Assembly (NCBI GenBank): GCA_021850505.1
Contig: JAJZLW010000005.1
Location: forward strand, 1-36,916
DNA from: Thermoplasmata archaeon
GTDB taxonomy: Archaea; Thermoplasmatota; Thermoplasmata; Thermoplasmatales; Thermoplasmataceae
Direction of reading: 5' to 3'
Length of the DNA: 36,916 bases
The translations under genes were made by a program, and so were the position numbers. Below are positions 7,393 to 15,310 of this stretch, piece after piece (position 1 is the first letter of the stretch; each line of letters starts with the position of its first letter). The notes under the pieces are model-generated. The model worked only from the letters and a program-made list of their open reading frames with translations, was not told the DNA's origin and searched no databases.

Positions 7393-8466
7393 TCAGTGGA
7401 TCCTTGAATCAGGATAAATTATTTTCTTGGCGGTGGATATCTTCTGCAAAAGTTCATCAAGGCTCTCTGCAGTTAGATTGATATGGCCGAGCTTTCTCCT
7501 TGGCCTTGGCTCTTTGCCGTAATCATAAATCTTGCTTTCACTGATAGACAAGAGTTGTTTCATGATGCCTGGATCAATGCCTCGCCCTATTATATTCACT
7601 ATACCACTGTGCGTGAAAAGCCTTGGAGTGTCCAGTGGAAGATCCAGTATTGACCTGAGATGCATTTCAAACTGGGAAATGCTTGAGCCAGATAGTGTAT
7701 GATGACCGGAATTATGGACCCTTGGAGCGTATTCGTTGACAGTTGCTTTGCCATCCCTGATGAAGAATTCTATACCCATTACTCCTGTATAATTCAATGA
7801 GTTCATAAGTTTCTTTGCTATCTCGAACATGCCAAAGTCATCGCATGGTGCATAATTGTACATCAGGATTCCGTCCTGGTTGAAATTATATGAAGGCCGG
7901 TGGGCGATTATTTGACCTTTTTTAGTTCTGCACGCAATTATCGATGCTTCAAAATCATAATTGAAGAACTCCTCGACAACAAATACCTGGTCGTTATTAT
8001 CGATCTTTAGTTTCTCGCCGCGCTTTTTTCTGTACTGTCCTTTTCCATCGTAACCACCTTTAGACGTCTTAAGAATGCTTTCGTCGAATTCATCGGAAAT
8101 CCTGATCGCCTCCTCCGCGGAATTTGCAACATGAAAGTTTGTTACTGGTATCCCATGTTCCTTGAGATAAATCTTCTCAAGATGTCTCTCTAGTTTCAGA
8201 TCGAGTGATTCTTTGTTTGGAAAAAGTTTACCCATGTCCTGTGCGTACTCGAGAGCTGCTGGATCAACGTGCTCAAATTCTGCGGTCACGACATCGCTGT
8301 CATCAACAAATTTCCTGTAATCCCGGTCTTCATAGAAATAACTGGCTACCTTCGATGCTGGAGCTTTTCGGTCTGATCCAAGAACATTGAATTCTATCCC
8401 CAGCTTCCTGCCCTCGATAATCATCATCCAGCCCAGCTGGCCGGTCCCGATTATACCAACACGCAT
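7393..8466 (-). CDS. purK: N5-carboxyaminoimidazole ribonucleotide synthase
   Basis: PurK uses ATP and bicarbonate to carboxylate AIR, giving N5-CAIR in purine synthesis. The 357-residue ATP-grasp protein starts [15 protein letters not shown], has VTAEFEHVD, the ATP-binding loop KTSKGGYDGKGQY, VVEEFFNYDFEASII, and the metal/substrate region NEYAPRVHNSGHHT. It is the second gene of a purE-purK unit: its ATG shares one base with the purE stop (TAATG), indicating translational coupling. The presence of purK shows that purE is the class I mutase. Confidence 0.95.
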   Translation of the reverse strand: MRVGIIGTGQLGWMMIIEGRKLGIEFNVLGSDRKAPASKVASYFYEDRDYRKFVDDSDVVTAEFEHVDPAALEYAQDMGKLFPNKESLDLKLERHLEKIYLKEHGIPVTNFHVANSAEEAIRISDEFDESILKTSKGGYDGKGQYRKKRGEKLKIDNNDQVFVVEEFFNYDFEASIIACRTKKGQIIAHRPSYNFNQDGILMYNYAPCDDFGMFEIAKKLMNSLNYTGVMGIEFFIRDGKATVNEYAPRVHNSGHHTLSGSSISQFEMHLRSILDLPLDTPRLFTHSGIVNIIGRGIDPGIMKQLLSISESKIYDYGKEPRPRRKLGHINLTAESLDELLQKISTAKKIIYPDSRIH

Positions 8467-8936
8467 TACAATCTGTCCTGTAATACCCTGGCTTCCTGCT
8501 CTTTCATAAATAACTGCATCTTTTCCGCAAGATCATGATATTTAACAGAAAGTATCCTGACCGCAAGGAGGGCAGCATTTTTTGAATTGCCTATGCCAAC
8601 TGTGGCGACCGGTATTCCAGGAGGCATCTGGACTATTGAGAGAAGCGAATCAATACCATTAAGAGCCTTTGACTGTACAGGGACCCCGATAACTGGAAGA
8701 TGAGTGTACGAAGCAGTCATTCCGGGAAGATGTGCAGATCCACCAGCTCCTGCAATGATAACCTCAATACCGTTTTTGTGGGCCTGTCTCGCAAATTCCG
8801 CCATAAATTCAGGTGTTCTATGGGCGGATACAATCCTTTTTTCAACGGAGACACCGAAGCTTTCCAGCGTGTCAATAGCATCCTTCATTGAGTCATAATC
8901 GCTTCTGCTGCCCATTATAACTGCTGCCTTTGGCAT
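8466..8936 (-). CDS. purE: N5-carboxyaminoimidazole ribonucleotide mutase (class I PurE)
   Basis: PurE converts N5-CAIR to CAIR. The 156-residue protein has the phosphate-binding [11 protein letters not shown], the catalytic histidine in VSAHRTPE (H39), and [14 protein letters not shown] (62-75) followed by [14 protein letters not shown], all in class I spacing. Full length for the family. It is the first gene of the purE-purK unit, with a TATA-like box about 23 bases before its ATG. Confidence 0.95.
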   Translation of the reverse strand: MPKAAVIMGSRSDYDSMKDAIDTLESFGVSVEKRIVSAHRTPEFMAEFARQAHKNGIEVIIAGAGGSAHLPGMTASYTHLPVIGVPVQSKALNGIDSLLSIVQMPPGIPVATVGIGNSKNAALLAVRILSVKYHDLAEKMQLFMKEQEARVLQDRL

Positions 8937-8952
8937 AGCACTTAATTGACGG

Positions 8953-8965
8953 ATTAAATAAAAAT
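8953..8965 (-). promoter_or_regulatory. TATA box of purE-purK
   Basis: Minus-strand ATTTTTATTTAAT is centred 23 bases before purE ATG 8936, fitting a leaderless transcript. Confidence 0.5.
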
Positions 8966-8976
8966 TATCGTTTTAT

Positions 8977-9141
8977 TCATACTGCGTGTGAAATCTGGAT
9001 CGATTGTTTTTGTAGCTTCTCTATGGATAGACTATCTCCTTCCTGTATCGAATCCTGATACCGGATGGCTCTTGCCTCTTCTTCTATTTTCGAGGTTAGA
9101 GTAAGCTCAAGAATCCAATCGATAATGGCCTGCTCCTGCAT
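8977..9141 (-). CDS. Small 54-residue hypothetical protein behind the permease
   Basis: Reading the minus strand from ATG 9141 gives an uninterrupted 54-codon frame beginning MQEQAIIDWILELTLTSK and ending QISHAV, with TGA at 8977-8979. The predicted protein is acidic, strongly helical (KIEEEARAIRYQDS) and lacks membrane segments. It begins 18 bases after the permease stop on the same strand and fills an otherwise empty 220-base gap. Composition is protein-like: few Cys and a regular heptad-like spacing of Ile/Leu. No family is recognised and no Shine-Dalgarno is evident. Could be a chance frame, but length, position and composition favour a real gene co-transcribed with the permease. Confidence 0.45.
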   Translation of the reverse strand: MQEQAIIDWILELTLTSKIEEEARAIRYQDSIQEGDSLSIEKLQKQSIQISHAV

Positions 9142-9159
9142 ATCTGAGATGAAATAGTT

Positions 9160-10983
9160 TCATGCCGGGAGCTCTCTGTCTAGAGTTCCGATCCCAAGAA
9201 GTACCTCTCTATCTGATAGGCTGCCGATGCATTTTCCCTTTTCATCGACTATTGCGAGGACGTCAACGTTATTTTCCTTGAACATCCTAAGTGCTTCTGT
9301 TACATCCCTGTCCTGTCTGATCGCAACAACTCTATCCAGTCTGACCTGCCTCACCTTCATGTTATCGATTGACGACTGAGGGAGCAATAAAAGATCGACA
9401 AGGTTAATGACACCTACCGGTGCGCTATCGTTTGATACTACTATCCCGGAAGGCGTATGCTTTGACATAAGATCATCAACAACGGTTTTAAGACTGTCGT
9501 CCAGCCTGTATACTGCAGTCACGACATTAACAGACTTGTCGTTGACCGAGAGATTCTCGAGATTCTGGGCAACAATCTTACCTTCCCTTGTGATGTCAAG
9601 TTCATATGGTGTTTTTGTGACTATGCCCTTCACTTCTGAAAGAATGAATCCAATAACTATCCATGTGAGAAAAATTGTTACGTAAACAGGTACTGTGGAA
9701 TATGCGGAATAAATGATGACAATTGTGCTTATGAATGCACCGACAATTGCCAGAATGAATTCGTCGTAGTCTTTAAGTTTAAACAGGATTGTGTTTTTTG
9801 CCTTCAGAGCGAGCCTTTTTCCCCTGCGCAAACCTATCCTTATTAGGGAAAAATCTGCACTTATGTGGATGAATAGGCCGCCAAGAGCCGAGATTGTTCC
9901 AAGAGCAATGAAAGCAGATTCCGGGCTTGATACATTTAAAAACAGGATAGGCAGCAAGAGGAGAATTGCGCTGGTTACCAGAACTGCTACGATTGGGTTT
10001 CCCTTTTTGTCGCGCCTGGCAAATATGGCAGGGAATGATCGGTCAAAACCCATCCTGAAGATCGTCCTTGAAGCTGCAGAACCGAATGAAAGCAATGCGA
10101 GGATTGCATCGTTTACCGTTGCAACTGCAACAGCATAGTAAAGGTAGATGCCGTATTTTGAAAAATCGTTTCTCAACAGGACAATTATCGGAAGCTTGTC
10201 TGAAAAAGGTATGACAATGCCCGTCTGTAATACAAGATTTGCTATAGCATATATGATTAATGATGCCAGAATGCCGCCTGTCAGTATTACTGTAACCACA
10301 CTTCGCCCAACGTCCTTCTTTGGATCCTTTACCTCACCTGATACAGGTGCAATTGAGCCGTATCCTGTTGGTATTCCCATTGCAAACAGGATCCCAAGAA
10401 AGAAATCTGATGAAGTAATATGGAACCTTACCGGGTTTGGAAGATAAGCAGCTCCTCTTGTAATAACAAAAGATACAACAATTATTGCTATCATCAACCC
10501 TATCTCTAGAATGACAGCATAAATAGCATATTTTGACGACAATCTTATTCCAACGATTAAAAATGTAACTGATGGAATCACTACTATTGCAAATACAAGA
10601 TATACTGAAAGACCAAAGACAAGGTTAAGGATAAAAACAGCACCCATAAGGTATGCGAGACCGTATAGTATGGAATAGAAGATATACATCCAGCCGGTAT
10701 CGAAACCTATTCTGGCAGAAAGGGCCTGGAAAGCATATGTGTAATAACCACCTGATGAAGAGAACCTCCGGGAAAGCCTTGTAACCCCAAGACCGTTCAG
10801 AAGAACCAGGAATGTGCCTATCACCATGACAATTGGTGCATCATAACCGGCCAGTGTGAAGGCAAACGCACCATACGTCAGTATGCTTAAGAGAGGAGAC
10901 ATTCCGCCAAAGGAGAGAAAGAAAAGATCTCTGAACGTAAGGCTCCTGGTTAGCTTCTCCTTATCCAATTGCTGGCTTTGCAT
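9160..10983 (-). CDS. APC-family amino acid permease with C-terminal CBS domain pair
   Basis: A 607-residue membrane protein. Residues about 15-450 form a 12-helix APC-superfamily transporter: LTFRDLFFLSFGGMSPL at the start with the unwound first-helix GGMSP, SSGGYYTYAF in the second helix, SGEVKDPKKDVGRSV in the cytoplasmic loop after helix 6, and SRTIFRMGFDRSFP. Residues about 470-600 contain two CBS motifs (SGIVVSNDSAPVGVINLVD and VLAIVDEKGKCIGSLSDRE), an adenosyl-ligand sensor. The fusion suggests that amino-acid uptake or efflux is gated by cellular nucleotide status or ionic conditions; the substrate is not predictable. The start ATG 10983 follows a leader without a clear TATA box at -25. 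The 54-residue gene follows on the same strand. Confidence 0.85.
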   Translation of the reverse strand: MQSQQLDKEKLTRSLTFRDLFFLSFGGMSPLLSILTYGAFAFTLAGYDAPIVMVIGTFLVLLNGLGVTRLSRRFSSSGGYYTYAFQALSARIGFDTGWMYIFYSILYGLAYLMGAVFILNLVFGLSVYLVFAIVVIPSVTFLIVGIRLSSKYAIYAVILEIGLMIAIIVVSFVITRGAAYLPNPVRFHITSSDFFLGILFAMGIPTGYGSIAPVSGEVKDPKKDVGRSVVTVILTGGILASLIIYAIANLVLQTGIVIPFSDKLPIIVLLRNDFSKYGIYLYYAVAVATVNDAILALLSFGSAASRTIFRMGFDRSFPAIFARRDKKGNPIVAVLVTSAILLLLPILFLNVSSPESAFIALGTISALGGLFIHISADFSLIRIGLRRGKRLALKAKNTILFKLKDYDEFILAIVGAFISTIVIIYSAYSTVPVYVTIFLTWIVIGFILSEVKGIVTKTPYELDITREGKIVAQNLENLSVNDKSVNVVTAVYRLDDSLKTVVDDLMSKHTPSGIVVSNDSAPVGVINLVDLLLLPQSSIDNMKVRQVRLDRVVAIRQDRDVTEALRMFKENNVDVLAIVDEKGKCIGSLSDREVLLGIGTLDRELPA

Positions 10984-11140
10984 TCAACTGCCTTGATTCA
11001 GGCAAACAATAATAGGATTTTCTTTAAAATCCGCAATCCATTATTACTGGAACATTGAACAGGTGCGTTTCGATTACCATACCATTGCCGATTATGATGT
11101 CCAGAAAGAATAATTCGTTTACTGCATTAAAAGAATTGGA

Positions 11141-11149
11141 GTTATATAC
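11141..11149 (+). promoter_or_regulatory. TATA box of the 50-residue charged protein gene
   Basis: GTTATATAC lies 18-26 bases before ATG 11167; a second TATA-like GTAGTATATTG lies closer. Supports transcription of the small gene from its own promoter. Confidence 0.5.
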
Positions 11150-11166
11150 CCGTAGTATATTGTTAT

Positions 11167-11319
11167 ATGAGTTTTATGGGTGACGAAAAGGATAAAAAAG
11201 TAACAGAGAAGACTGGAGAAACTGTTGGAAAGGCCGCCAGAGATGTGACCGAGGGTACAAAATCGCTGTTTAAGGGGTTAAAAAAAGGTTTCGAAAAGAA
11301 GGATCAGGAAAAGAAATAA
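11167..11319 (+). CDS. Small highly charged protein, 50 residues
   Basis: A 50-codon frame from ATG 11167 (second ATG at 11176) to TAA 11317-11319. About 17 residues are Lys and the sequence alternates with Glu/Asp and Gly/Thr: GETVGKAARDVTEGTKSLFK and GLKKGFEKK are representative. No hydrophobic core or membrane helix is present; the centre could form an amphipathic helix with repeated V-x-K-A and T-x-S-L-F-K elements. Own TATA box upstream and a T-run terminator directly downstream, so it is a complete transcription unit of about 170 bases. The style recalls small basic stress or nucleoid proteins, but no family is claimed. Confidence 0.65.
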   Translation: MSFMGDEKDKKVTEKTGETVGKAARDVTEGTKSLFKGLKKGFEKKDQEKK

Positions 11320-11327
11320 AGGGCCGA

Positions 11328-11335
11328 TTTTTTTT
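11328..11335 (+). terminator. T-run terminator after the 50-residue gene
   Basis: Eight consecutive T residues start 9 bases after the stop codon, preceded by GGGCCGA; archaeal RNA polymerase terminates at such U-tracts. Confidence 0.6.
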
Positions 11336-11448
11336 CTGTAAGATATTTAATCGGCTATGCTAATCTGCTGCGAATTTAGCAATACTGAGTTCATTTGATA
11401 ACTTAAATTTTCATATTCATCTTTTTAGTCGACTAATTGAATTAAATA

Positions 11449-11550
11449 TCCCGGCTTCCGGATTCGAACCAGAGACCTGCGGATTACGGCGGCAAATCCA
11501 ATCGGAAAATCCTCTACAGTCCGCCGCTCTACCAACTGAGCTAAGCCGGG
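11449..11550 (-). tRNA. tRNA-Tyr (GTA) with intron
   Basis: The minus strand folds as a complete cloverleaf: acceptor CCCGGCT/AGCCGGG with discriminator A at 11449, D-arm GCTC-AGTTGGTA-GAGC, anticodon stem GCGGA/TCCGC, variable loop AGGTC, T-arm TCTGG-TTCGAAT-CCGGA. Removing a 29-base insertion gives the seven-base loop CTGTAGA with anticodon GTA and a 73-base mature tRNA. CCA is not encoded. A TATA box lies about 27 bases upstream on the minus strand. Confidence 0.95.
11485..11513 (-). other. tRNA-Tyr intron, 29 bases, canonical 37/38 position
   Basis: The intron lies between position 37 (G) and 38 (A) of the anticodon loop; the junction is ambiguous by one base because an A is present on both sides. 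It would be removed by the archaeal splicing endonuclease at a bulge-helix-bulge. The intron's GCCGCC is complementary to GGCGG at tRNA positions 26-30, so precursor folding may compete with the anticodon stem. I did not verify the bulge-helix-bulge by folding. Confidence 0.85.
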
Positions 11551-11572
11551 TTTTGGTGTATAATATTACCCC

Positions 11573-11582
11573 TTATAAATTT
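11573..11582 (-). promoter_or_regulatory. TATA box of tRNA-Tyr
   Basis: Minus-strand AAATTTATAA is centred about 27 bases before the tRNA 5' end at 11550. Confidence 0.55.
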
Positions 11583-11621
11583 TCAACGCTTTTCCACCCA
11601 GGCCATAAACTAAAACATTTA

Positions 11622-11639
11622 GATTATATAATTTAATTA
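11622..11639 (+). promoter_or_regulatory. AT-rich promoter region of the MMPL transporter gene
   Basis: GATTATATAATTTAATTA contains overlapping TATA-like elements 26-43 bases before the GTG start at 11665, implying at most a short leader. Confidence 0.45.
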
Positions 11640-11664
11640 CATCACTAAAAATCGGTGCCGTTTA

Positions 11665-14600
11665 GTGTTTGAGAGCGTTTTTGGAAAAGTGGGTAAAAAA
11701 GTCTCAAGAAACAGCGGAAAAGTAATAATTGCATGGATCATAATCCTTGTCATTGTTGCACCTTTTTCAATAACCTTTTTCCACAATGTCAATTTCAACA
11801 TAGCAAGCAACATCGTTTCAAAGAACTCTATGTCCTACAAAGCAAGCACGTTGCTTTCCGATGAATTCGGTGGAAATTCCTCAAATGGTTCTTCAAGCAA
11901 CCAGATAATTATATTTTCAAATAACACCAACCTAAATGACATAACCAATTCACAGACCCTCCTCTCACTGCAGAGATCGTTAAACAGAAGTTTGACAGGG
12001 GTGTCCGGGTTTTCTGGAATTGATTCCATATTTACCACTATGAAGGAAGTCCTGCTTGTTTTCTCTAATTCAACGAAGCAGGAGCTTGCAGGAACATTTT
12101 CATTGATCTCTTCACTTGTAAACAGCACTGGTAGTTTGGTGGTGGAAGTAAATTCAACTTCCAGCCTTGAATTTGGACTGCCTCTTTCATATGTGAATGT
12201 ATATTCTGAATATTATGCGAACACGAATAATTCCTCCTATTCAAATTCAGTAGCATATTCCGGGCTCGATCAGAAGCTGACCTCAGAAAACAATTCCCTT
12301 GGTATTCTATACCTGAATACTTTCAGCAAGGTGTGGAATAATACGCTTCCTACGGACTTGAACTTACCTGCTGATTTATTACACATGAATGCTACAGTCG
12401 GATCACTGTTTCCAAACGCCAGTAATCCTATCCTCACTGTTGACAGGAGCCTCTATACTTTCATGGTAAGCATTGCGCAAAACTATTCACTGCTGGACTA
12501 TGCCACTGGCAATAATTCCGCATTTTACAGGGAATACACACTGACAACGGTGGAAACTGGCCTTTATTCACAGCCTTCAGTACAGACCCTTCTTAACGCG
12601 CTTGATGTTAATACATCAGAGATAGTTTCTGATTCATTGAATATAAGCTGCTCAAATGATTATGGACAGACATACACACTCGGATACAGTCTTGTAGCCA
12701 GGTCCAGCCAGGTTTTATTCTCGAGTAATCCTCTTGATCGGATCAACAATTCAACAATCCTTCCTTACCTGCAGCTGCTTAACAATTCGAATCCAGAAAC
12801 ACTTGTTTCCAGTACGATAAACAATGAAACAATTTCCATGTATCCTGTATTGCCGACCACTTATCTAAGGTCAAGCTTTGTCGGCACTAATTTGACCTCC
12901 AGCCTGCTCATACTGAATTTTAATGGAAATGTATCAACTGCAACCATGAATGAAGTTGTCAACACTACAGATCACTACCAGAAAATGATACCTGGAAGCC
13001 AATTCCTGTTCACTTCGAGTTCAGCCGAATCTGCAGCCACGAGCTCACAATTTACGAACGGCCTGATAATTGCCCTCTCAATAGGCATTTCACTTTCCAT
13101 ACTCCTGATAGGCATATTTTTCAAGTCGCCCGTAGCTGCATTCCTGCCCCTGCTTATGTTTGTTTTCTCAGCTGTATTTGCACTTGGCGTCAACGGCATG
13201 CTTTACAAGTATGTTTTCCATACACAGGTATCATTCATTACGCCAACTCTGCTTCTTATACTTGTTCTCGGGCTTACGACCGACTACATGGTCTACATGA
13301 TGGCAAGGTTCCGCCGCGAGCTTAAGAAGGGGAATCCAAATGCAGCAGAAGAAGCTTCGAGGTGGTCTGGACATGCAGTATTCACATCTGGTCTCACAGT
13401 CACTTTGTCATATATCGTGCTCTGGCTCTCTAATATCCCAATATTCAGTGACTCTGGCCTTACCAATGCTGTGGGGGTGGCAGGAACAATTATTCTGGCA
13501 AATACGCTCCTGATTGCACTCCTATCACGATATGGAAGAAAGATATTCTGGCCAAACAAATATTCGCTTGAAGGTGACATTCCACTGGAGAAGGCAATGA
13601 AAAAAGTCGCCAATTTCAGCGTTCACAATAAGAAGAAAATATTTGCTGCCTTCCTGATACTTACAGTTGTTTCCCTCTTTTTTTATGAAAGTACGGCAAC
13701 AGGACTCAATGTTTTTGGGCTTCTTCCAAGCAGCCAGTCTACGCAAATAATAGAAGGTGTGAATTACACTTTTGGAGGGGACGTCCTCGACAGAAATTTC
13801 GTGGTTGTTGAGTTCCCAACGCCATTTTACACAAATGTTTCAGGAAATATTTCGTTCAATTCAAATGATGTGGCAGCGATCAATGCAATAGAACAAAAGA
13901 TACTGTCACAGCCTGGCATTTCAGGAATACAGGGTCCTACATTTCCGTACGGGTACGAGGTTAATTATACACTCAACAACATATCCTCAACATTTAAGCC
14001 ACTTTACCTGTCAGAAATGATGACATTCATTGGAAATAATTCTCATTATGTCCAGATCGAGATAACAATGAAGAACCTGGCATGGGAACCAGTAAGCACA
14101 TTGAACACAGACAATTTAGATACAAACCTTACTGCACTTGAATCCAGCTATAATTTTCAATTCTTCATGGGTGGCGTGTCACAGGGACTCGGCGATGTGT
14201 TCTCCTATGCGTCATCAACGTTCAATATTTCAGTTCCAATACTAATAATAGCGATATTCATAGTACTTTTCATACAGATTTTTTCAATGTTTACGCCATT
14301 GAGACTGATAGCAATGGTTCTAGTTGCAGTGGTTGTGGCACTATCAGCAACGTATATACTGATTCATGACATCCTGCATTACTCGCTTATAATATTCCTG
14401 CCGATATTCGTTGTGATAACTCTGCTCGCAGTTGGCCTGGATTATGATATATTCATGATAACGAGAGTAAGAGAGGAAATGCTGAAGGGAGAAACCACCG
14501 AGCAGGCAATAACCAGAACCGTGGAGGAGAATGGGGGCGTGATAATAACGCTGGGTCTCCTGCTGTTTGTCACATTCATATCCCTGTCATTCACCGGTAT

Positions 14601-14745
14601 ACCAATAATGTATGAAATAGGAGTGGGGCTGGCCCTGGGTGTGCTCGTGGATACGTTTATCAGCTGGCCCTTCTTTGTCCCTGTGATAATGCTCTATATA
14701 CAGAAATATAACTGGTGGCCCGGCAATATATCCAAGAAACCTTAA
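11665..14745 (+). CDS. MMPL/RND-superfamily membrane transporter
   Basis: A 1026-residue protein in two homologous halves, each with one helix, a large external domain and a five-helix bundle. The N-terminal helix is at about residues 19-38. The first external domain (about 40-460) is very rich in Asn/Ser/Thr, with dozens of N-x-S/T sequons that archaea can glycosylate. Each half carries the family's conserved helix-4 signature: GLTTDYMVYMMARFRREL in the first and GLDYDIFMITRVREEM in the second, with the proton-relay Asp. Such proteins export lipids or hydrophobic compounds by proton antiport; a role in envelope biogenesis or detoxification is inferred. Translation starts at GTG 11665. Neighbours encode other surface proteins, but this gene has its own promoter. 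Confidence 0.88.
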   Translation: MFESVFGKVGKKVSRNSGKVIIAWIIILVIVAPFSITFFHNVNFNIASNIVSKNSMSYKASTLLSDEFGGNSSNGSSSNQIIIFSNNTNLNDITNSQTLLSLQRSLNRSLTGVSGFSGIDSIFTTMKEVLLVFSNSTKQELAGTFSLISSLVNSTGSLVVEVNSTSSLEFGLPLSYVNVYSEYYANTNNSSYSNSVAYSGLDQKLTSENNSLGILYLNTFSKVWNNTLPTDLNLPADLLHMNATVGSLFPNASNPILTVDRSLYTFMVSIAQNYSLLDYATGNNSAFYREYTLTTVETGLYSQPSVQTLLNALDVNTSEIVSDSLNISCSNDYGQTYTLGYSLVARSSQVLFSSNPLDRINNSTILPYLQLLNNSNPETLVSSTINNETISMYPVLPTTYLRSSFVGTNLTSSLLILNFNGNVSTATMNEVVNTTDHYQKMIPGSQFLFTSSSAESAATSSQFTNGLIIALSIGISLSILLIGIFFKSPVAAFLPLLMFVFSAVFALGVNGMLYKYVFHTQVSFITPTLLLILVLGLTTDYMVYMMARFRRELKKGNPNAAEEASRWSGHAVFTSGLTVTLSYIVLWLSNIPIFSDSGLTNAVGVAGTIILANTLLIALLSRYGRKIFWPNKYSLEGDIPLEKAMKKVANFSVHNKKKIFAAFLILTVVSLFFYESTATGLNVFGLLPSSQSTQIIEGVNYTFGGDVLDRNFVVVEFPTPFYTNVSGNISFNSNDVAAINAIEQKILSQPGISGIQGPTFPYGYEVNYTLNNISSTFKPLYLSEMMTFIGNNSHYVQIEITMKNLAWEPVSTLNTDNLDTNLTALESSYNFQFFMGGVSQGLGDVFSYASSTFNISVPILIIAIFIVLFIQIFSMFTPLRLIAMVLVAVVVALSATYILIHDILHYSLIIFLPIFVVITLLAVGLDYDIFMITRVREEMLKGETTEQAITRTVEENGGVIITLGLLLFVTFISLSFTGIPIMYEIGVGLALGVLVDTFISWPFFVPVIMLYIQKYNWWPGNISKKP

Positions 14746-14754
14746 ATTAAGAAT

Positions 14755-14770
14755 AAAAAAATATAAAAAA
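14755..14770 (-). terminator. T-tract terminator of the PepSY gene
   Basis: On the minus strand two T-runs (6 and 7 bases) follow the stop of the PepSY gene at 14782 after about 11 bases, a typical archaeal U-tract terminator. Confidence 0.55.
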
Positions 14771-14781
14771 GTTATGTAATT

Positions 14782-15210
14782 TTAGTTATCGGTGTTGTTA
14801 TTCTGATCCTGGTTATCTTCGCCTGAATTAGATCCATCGTCTGAGGACTGCGTATCCCCGGATTTCTGGGTATCCTGGTTTTCAGCTGGATGTGCTGAGA
14901 TAACAGTATCAGTCGACTGGCTTACCTGCACAACGTATACAGTTCCATTGGGTGCCAGCACTTTAATGTCAAAAACTGCTGTGCCGTTCTCTGTATCGTT
15001 TTCCACTTTCAGTATTTTCGATGTCCCGTTTCCTGGATAGTGGTCGTTGACATAGGTAATTGCGGCCTGTTCTGCCTGGGTCAAATTAGCATTTGTTGCG
15101 GTGAGATCGTGGATTATGCTTGGCGCGGCGGTTACTCCTGCAGCCGACCCGACCGAAATGAGTGCAACGACGGCCAGTATAGCCTTGACGCTTATAATTG
15201 ATGAAAGCAT
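14782..15210 (-). CDS. Secreted or anchored PepSY-domain-like protein
   Basis: A 142-residue protein with an N-terminal hydrophobic signal segment (LSSIISVKAILAVVALISVG, about residues 2-21) ending in an Ala-rich stretch. The middle (about 40-105) fits a PepSY-like module: LTQAEQAAITYVNDHYPG, then ILKVENDTENGTAVFDIKV and GTVYVVQVSQSTDTVIS. The tail is a disordered Asp/Asn/Ser/Gln run. PepSY modules often inhibit proteases or bind peptides outside the cell. The start is ATG 15210 because a perfect AGGAGGTGA ribosome site precedes it; the 23 extra codons upstream lie in the leader. It is divergent from the surface protein at 15311 and shares its control region. Confidence 0.75.
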   Translation of the reverse strand: MLSSIISVKAILAVVALISVGSAAGVTAAPSIIHDLTATNANLTQAEQAAITYVNDHYPGNGTSKILKVENDTENGTAVFDIKVLAPNGTVYVVQVSQSTDTVISAHPAENQDTQKSGDTQSSDDGSNSGEDNQDQNNNTDN

Positions 15211-15217
15211 ATTATTT

Positions 15218-15226
15218 TCACCTCCT
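15218..15226 (-). promoter_or_regulatory. Strong Shine-Dalgarno AGGAGGTGA
   Basis: Seven bases before ATG 15210 on the minus strand. It is the strongest ribosome binding site in the window, where most starts look leaderless, and it fixes the start of the PepSY gene. Confidence 0.85.
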
Positions 15227-15242
15227 GATCTCCCAAAAATTT

Positions 15243-15261
15243 GTAAGGAGTAAACCTTACT
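15243..15261 (-). promoter_or_regulatory. Overlapping inverted repeats in the PepSY-gene leader
   Basis: GTAAGG(15243-15248)/CCTTAC(15255-15260) form a perfect six-base inverted repeat; AGTAA(15249-15253)/TTACT(15257-15261) form a second that overlaps it, so the two hairpins exclude each other. They lie in the untranslated leader upstream of the ribosome site. Either an operator or an RNA switch is possible. Confidence 0.45.
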
Positions 15262-15277
15262 GGAACATCTCTGTTCC
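15262..15277. promoter_or_regulatory. Palindromic operator candidate between divergent genes
   Basis: GGAACA-TCTC-TGTTCC is a perfect inverted repeat (six-base arms, four-base spacer). It sits between the TATA box and the expected minus-strand transcription start, where a bound repressor would block initiation. Confidence 0.5.
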
Positions 15278-15281
15278 ATAA

Positions 15282-15290
15282 TCTATATAT
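15282..15290. promoter_or_regulatory. Probable bidirectional TATA box
   Basis: TCTATATAT lies about 25 bases before GTG 15311 on the plus strand; read on the minus strand the same ATATATAGA would place a start near 15261, giving the PepSY gene a leader of about 50 bases. Confidence 0.5.
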
Positions 15291-15310
15291 GCCGAAACAA
15301 AATTTAAAAC

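Noticed and set aside
9791..10138. 115-codon plus-strand frame opposite the permease
   Set aside because: Opposite strand encodes unmistakable APC motifs; no promoter for the plus frame.
15211..15279. 23-residue N-terminal extension of the PepSY protein
   Set aside because: Covers the leader repeats and ribosome site; a signal peptide starts at ATG 15210.
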